Below are positions 63,981-64,000 of a DNA stretch of 64,000 nucleotides, piece after piece. The notes beneath the pieces were generated by a model. The model did no database searches and was not told where the DNA came from. It saw only the letters and a list, made by a program, of their open reading frames with translations. Location: assembly GCF_900168165.1 (NCBI RefSeq), contig NZ_FUYV01000018.1, positions 57,449 to 121,448 of the forward strand, given 5' to 3'. Each line of letters opens with the position of its first letter. The first letter of the stretch is position 1. Position numbers and translations under genes: made by a program. This DNA comes from Alkalitalea saponilacus. GTDB taxonomy: Bacteria > Bacteroidota > Bacteroidia > Bacteroidales > Marinilabiliaceae.

Positions 63981-64000
63981 ATATCTTTGACAAATTGACC

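Overview
The window looks like the chromosome of a free-living Bacteroidota, most like the Marinilabiliales/Bacteroidales side of the phylum. This is inferred from gene content, since no marker gene was compared. The signs are a TonB-dependent receptor with a carboxypeptidase-regulatory-like N-terminus, a type IX secretion (T9SS) C-terminal domain on a secreted protease, DUF5686 and head-GIN proteins, a Reg_prop/Y_Y_Y sensor, and repeated promoter elements of the Bacteroidota type (TAnnTTTG, sometimes with TTG about 18-20 bp upstream). No prophage, insertion sequence, CRISPR array or recognisable defence island was seen.

Region 1-13 kb is a signalling block. It holds a CheA cut by the left edge, a lone receiver, two large hybrid histidine kinases and a divergent Crp/Fnr-type regulator. 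These are followed by a bacterial GRAS-domain (plant-SCARECROW-like, methyltransferase-fold) protein between two paralogous small STAS-like proteins, then a YfiR/DUF4154-type periplasmic protein and a membrane-bound LytTR regulator. Three evenly phased GGGGTGAAT direct repeats lie just upstream of the LytTR gene promoter, and two Crp-type palindromes lie upstream of the lone receiver. At 13.1-13.4 kb there is a rod-shaped candidate small RNA and tRNA-Thr(GGT). The 3' end of the tRNA overlaps, antisense, the stop codon of a large T9SS-exported M6 metalloprotease.

Region 17.9-38 kb is mostly housekeeping and metabolic: MutS2, an unrecognised 602-residue cysteine-containing protein, a small cupin, PanB, pseudouridine synthase, an oligogalacturonate-lyase-like propeller, a TonB receptor under a TPP riboswitch (probable thiamin uptake), two thioredoxins, CCA-adding enzyme, a SpoU methyltransferase, an EEP-family nuclease/phosphatase, surface lipoproteins and malate dehydrogenase. 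Region 38-44 kb is a four-gene efflux operon (adaptor, MacB-type permease, TolC, second adaptor) with no ATPase gene.

Region 44.6-64 kb holds a phosphoglucosamine/phosphomannomutase and a 1075-residue receptor in which a Reg_prop/Y_Y_Y sensor is fused to a chemoreceptor (MCP) signalling domain instead of a kinase. It continues with an RsuA-type pseudouridine synthase, a DUF5686 outer-membrane protein, pirin, a DrrAB-type ABC exporter, an AlkC-like repair protein, a pectinesterase, a membrane-anchored MutS-like ATPase, a secreted Ig-like repeat protein, and the 5S rRNA at the end of an rRNA operon that enters from the right.

The most interesting points are the Reg_prop-MCP chemoreceptor, the GRAS/STAS-like cluster, the LytTR and Crp-type operator arrays, the unknown 602-residue protein and the ATPase-less efflux operon.
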